This document shows positions 6,419 through 7,975 of a DNA stretch of 7,975 nucleotides, one piece after another (within the stretch, counting starts at the first letter, position 1; each line of letters starts with the position of its first letter). The notes beneath the pieces were generated by a model, which ran no database searches, was not told the origin of the DNA, and worked only from the letters and a program-made list of their open reading frames with translations. The translations under genes and the position numbers were made by a program. Origin of the DNA: PFJX01 sp038215555 (GTDB taxonomy: Bacteria > Pseudomonadota > Gammaproteobacteria > Burkholderiales > Thiobacillaceae); contig JBBQQT010000157.1 of assembly GCA_038215555.1 (NCBI GenBank), forward strand, positions 1 through 7,975. The letters are read 5' to 3'.

Positions 6419-6474
6419 GTAGGGTGCGCCGCGCGCGCCGATTCCCGTTCGATGGTTCGCACGGCACACCCTAC
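6419..6474. repeat. GTAGGGTG...CACCCTAC inverted repeat
   Basis: GTAGGGTGCGCCG (6419-6431) pairs with CGGCACACCCTAC (6462-6474) with one mismatch, followed by three more inner pairs (6433-6435 with 6458-6460). Imperfect inverted repeats opening GTAGGGTGCGC are, from memory, common as dispersed intergenic elements in proteobacterial genomes. Its right edge contains the TAG stop of the protease-like gene, so it abuts that gene exactly. It may act as a transcript end or mRNA stabiliser. Whether it is repeated elsewhere in this genome cannot be seen here. Confidence 0.5.
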
Positions 6475-7181
6475 TCAGCATGTCGCTTGACCATCCGAAA
6501 GCGCCAATTCAATGGCGGTTGTGGCGTCAGCCAGCCCAGTGGAGAGGCGGTGGCCACCTGAACTTCGCGCAAGCCTTCACTTGCATCCGCACCCAGCAGG
6601 CGGGCGGCTTGCCGATCGGCATCCAGTTCGAACAGCCAGTGCAACAACAGCCAGAACAGCAGGAAAGTGCCGATTTCCAGCCAGGTCGCGAGCCCTTTGG
6701 GGTCGTCCGGGATCAACACGGTGAACGCCAGGATGGGGAGAAGCGTGGCCAGGCGTTGACTCCCGACCGTGTGCGCATTGGCACGGGCGAGCAGAAAGTG
6801 CAGTCCGTTCGGTGAGAGTCTCGCGACCAGCGCGGATGAAATAAACACCTGGCAGCGCTGCGGCAGCAAACCCGCAGTCAATACGAAAGGAAGGGCGTGC
6901 CCGGCGATTACGACCCGCAGCGGCAGGGATAATTTCGACAAGGCGTGGTCCACGCTTGATCGCAGCGGGCCAGCATGGATTTCCTCGATGACCAGTGCTC
7001 GGCAGATTGTTGGGCCCAAAGCGAAGCCAAGCACAATCAACAGACCTTGGTAACTGGCGGACAGCGCTGAATAAAGCCCTGCCTGCCGCCAGGCCTCAGG
7101 CGCCAGCAGGTCGGGTACAAAATAAAGCAGTGCGGTGATGCCAAGAAAGAGCCAGGTTCGGCGAGGCGAGGAGGGGATCAT
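6471..7181 (-). CDS. M48/M56 peptidase-like membrane protein with degenerate zinc motif
   Basis: The 236-residue protein has hydrophobic segments near 8-28, 41-60, 145-157 and 168-184. The stretch ALPFVLTAGLLPQ, then VFISSALVARLSPNGLHFLLARANAH (112-137), follows the pattern of M48/M56 metallopeptidases (Pf..G...P.vf.s..L...L....L..vLaHElaH). ELDADRQAARLLGAD (185-199) resembles the downstream glutamate motif that supplies the third zinc ligand. However, HExxH is replaced by RANAH (133-137): the first His and the catalytic Glu are absent. It is therefore probably not an active protease, and could be a membrane pseudoenzyme or a decaying gene. No ribosome site precedes the ATG. That ATG overlaps, as ATGA, the end of a frame running from the small damaged gene upstream, so translation may be coupled. 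No link to the cytochrome operon is evident. Confidence 0.65.
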   Translation of the reverse strand: MIPSSPRRTWLFLGITALLYFVPDLLAPEAWRQAGLYSALSASYQGLLIVLGFALGPTICRALVIEEIHAGPLRSSVDHALSKLSLPLRVVIAGHALPFVLTAGLLPQRCQVFISSALVARLSPNGLHFLLARANAHTVGSQRLATLLPILAFTVLIPDDPKGLATWLEIGTFLLFWLLLHWLFELDADRQAARLLGADASEGLREVQVATASPLGWLTPQPPLNWRFRMVKRHAE

Positions 7182-7235
7182 CCAGGATCAAAAGATTGGG
7201 TAAGCGAAAATGTCTGTTGTGTTTCAGTAGGGATT

Positions 7236-7354
7236 TTATTCCGTGAACTCGAGCCGCTGCTGCAGTTTGTCCAACGTCGCTTTGGCATAGAGTTCGTCGT
7301 CGTCGCTACTGGGCGCGCCAGTTCCATGCCGACCACGCGATCAAATAAACCCAT
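7236..7354 (-). pseudogene. Tiny frameshifted gene (about 39 codons)
   Basis: A good ribosome site (AGGA, eight bases before ATG) leads into MGLFDRVVGM. After this the frame becomes poor. Moving one frame at about 7323-7328 gives TGAPSSDDDELYAKATLDKLQQRLEFTE and a TAA at 7236. That is a plausible small protein with an acidic linker and an amphipathic C-terminal helix, and it has better codon use. The segment is 119 bp, one base short of 40 codons, which points to a one-base deletion or a sequencing error. Unshifted, the frame runs for 58 codons to a TGA overlapping the next ATG at 7181. I do not recognise the family. MGLFD-type starts are common in small cytosolic proteins. Confidence 0.45.
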
Positions 7355-7442
7355 GCTGTTTTCCTGATTGGTTGTTCGGGATGCTGATGTTGGCTGCGCT
7401 CGCGAGTGTTCGAAGCTAACGCTCGGCGTCTTGTTTCATGAA

Positions 7443-7709
7443 TCAGGTACCACAAAAGGTACGGAACTTCGCCATGAACTCTCCCGACGCCGGTTCGGCG
7501 AAGCGACTCAATGCGGGTTGTTCGTCAAATGGCTGATGCAGCGCGTTCAGTAGTACCTCAAACGGTGCCAGATCCCCCTCGTCCGAGGCGGCTGTCAGGG
7601 CCGCTTCCACCTGGTGGTTACGCGGAATCAGCCAGGGATTGACGCGGCGCATTGCCTGGGCGCGAGCCGTGGCGGCGGCGTGATTTGCCGAATCTTCGGC
7701 CAGGCAGCG
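7443..7709 (-). pseudogene. selO: C-terminal remnant of SelO (YdiU/UPF0061)
   Basis: The 88 residues ending AKFRTFCGT match the C-terminus of the SelO pseudokinase family, which transfers AMP to protein hydroxyl groups. Diagnostic stretches are MRRVNPWLIPRNHQVEAAL (from 7652), GDLAPFEVLL and PFDEQPALSRFAEP. Full SelO is roughly 480-500 residues, so the whole kinase-like domain is missing. An in-frame TAA lies immediately upstream (7710-7712), and the preceding 113 bp hold palindromes rather than selO coding sequence. The remnant has no start codon of its own with a ribosome site, apart from the internal Met at 7652. The break looks like a deletion or an insertion scar. If an inserted element were present, the rest of selO should continue beyond it, but the following frame does not look like SelO. 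Confidence 0.8.
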
Positions 7710-7726
7710 TTATTTCGGGGTTTACG

Positions 7727-7783
7727 GGACAAGTGTCCGGTAAGCTGGCTTTAGCGGGTGATACTGGACATTTGTCCAATAAG
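7727..7783. repeat. Two GGACA-N2-TGTCC palindromes, 39 bp apart
   Basis: GGACAAGTGTCC (7727-7738) and GGACATTTGTCC (7766-7777) are both palindromic with a two-base centre. Similarity continues 3' (GGTAAG and AATAAG), giving an 18-bp repeat GGACA-N2-TGTCC-N2-TAAG with a 39-bp period. Paired palindromes of this kind look like operators for a dimeric regulator such as a TetR-family protein, or transposase-binding repeats near the end of a mobile element. No regulator or transposase gene is in the window. Confidence 0.5.
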
Positions 7784-7825
7784 TAACAGTTGAACGGCAG
7801 CTTCGAGGCGTCGAATTCTTTTCCG

Positions 7826-7975
7826 TCAATGACTGCAACTGGCCGATAGTGTGAGTAAGAACTCGAGCCAGGAAGCAGCCTGTCGGGGGGGTGTCAGGCC
7901 CAGCCGCTCCGGAACGTCGACGCCCAGCCCCACCCGATAAAGCTGTGAGGAAGGTTGCGCCGCGCGATTGCCAAG
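7826..7975 (-). CDS. C-terminal end of an unrecognised ORF, partial
   Basis: An open frame enters from the right edge and runs 49 codons to TGA at 7826. The visible peptide includes YRVGLGVDVPERLGLTPPRQ and AASWLEFLLTLSASCSH. The composition (Leu, Pro, Arg and Gly rich, GC-ending codons) looks coding, but I do not recognise the family. It does not resemble SelO, so it is not clearly the displaced body of that gene. The last residues may already be read-through into the 113-bp spacer, because the sequence after LEFLLTL loses character. Confidence 0.35.
   Translation of the reverse strand, partial: LGNRAAQPSSQLYRVGLGVDVPERLGLTPPRQAASWLEFLLTLSASCSH

Noticed and set aside
7355..7442. Possible gene or terminator after the selO remnant
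   Set aside because: There is no stable stem followed by a T-run, and no frame with a ribosome site. Only the ribosome site for the small gene at 7354 is visible.

Overview
The window is about 60% GC by eye. Its gene content (YidB-like and SelO proteins, an OmpR-type two-component pair, several c-type cytochromes, an outer-membrane barrel ending in Phe) fits a Gram-negative proteobacterium, probably gamma or beta. I cannot name a genus. Every convincing gene is on the minus strand, so biological order runs from high to low coordinates.

Right part (about 7975-6420). This stretch looks eroded. It holds the end of an unrecognised ORF, a 113-bp spacer with two operator-like palindromes, the last 88 codons of selO cut from its body, a tiny gene with an apparent one-base frameshift, and a membrane protein resembling M48/M56 metallopeptidases whose HExxH zinc motif reads RANAH. 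A GTAGGGTG... inverted repeat closes the block and overlaps the stop codon of that gene.

Central part (6310-4171). An OmpR-family response regulator and its membrane histidine kinase overlap by 17 bp and form one operon.

Core (4170-892). A 181-bp intergenic region is followed by four tightly packed genes for exported c-type cytochromes. They are a Cyc2-like outer-membrane porin carrying one N-terminal haem, a class I (c2-like) monohaem cytochrome, a class II cytochrome c', and a dihaem cytochrome c that starts at GTG inside a 4-bp GTGA overlap. The layout suggests an electron path across the outer membrane: a haem-plugged barrel handing electrons to, or taking them from, periplasmic cytochromes. 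A 15-bp dyad, TTAC-N6-GTAAG, occurs once upstream of the response regulator and twice upstream of the porin gene. This suggests that the two-component system controls both itself and the cytochrome operon. No catalytic dehydrogenase, oxidase or quinone-linked complex lies in the window, so the electron donor and acceptor are unknown.

Left part (891-1). About 400 bp without a gene is followed by a yidB/DUF937 gene that keeps its ribosome-binding site but has lost its C-terminus at about position 255. Unrelated sequence with a strong hairpin lies beyond, probably the edge of a mobile element or a deletion scar.
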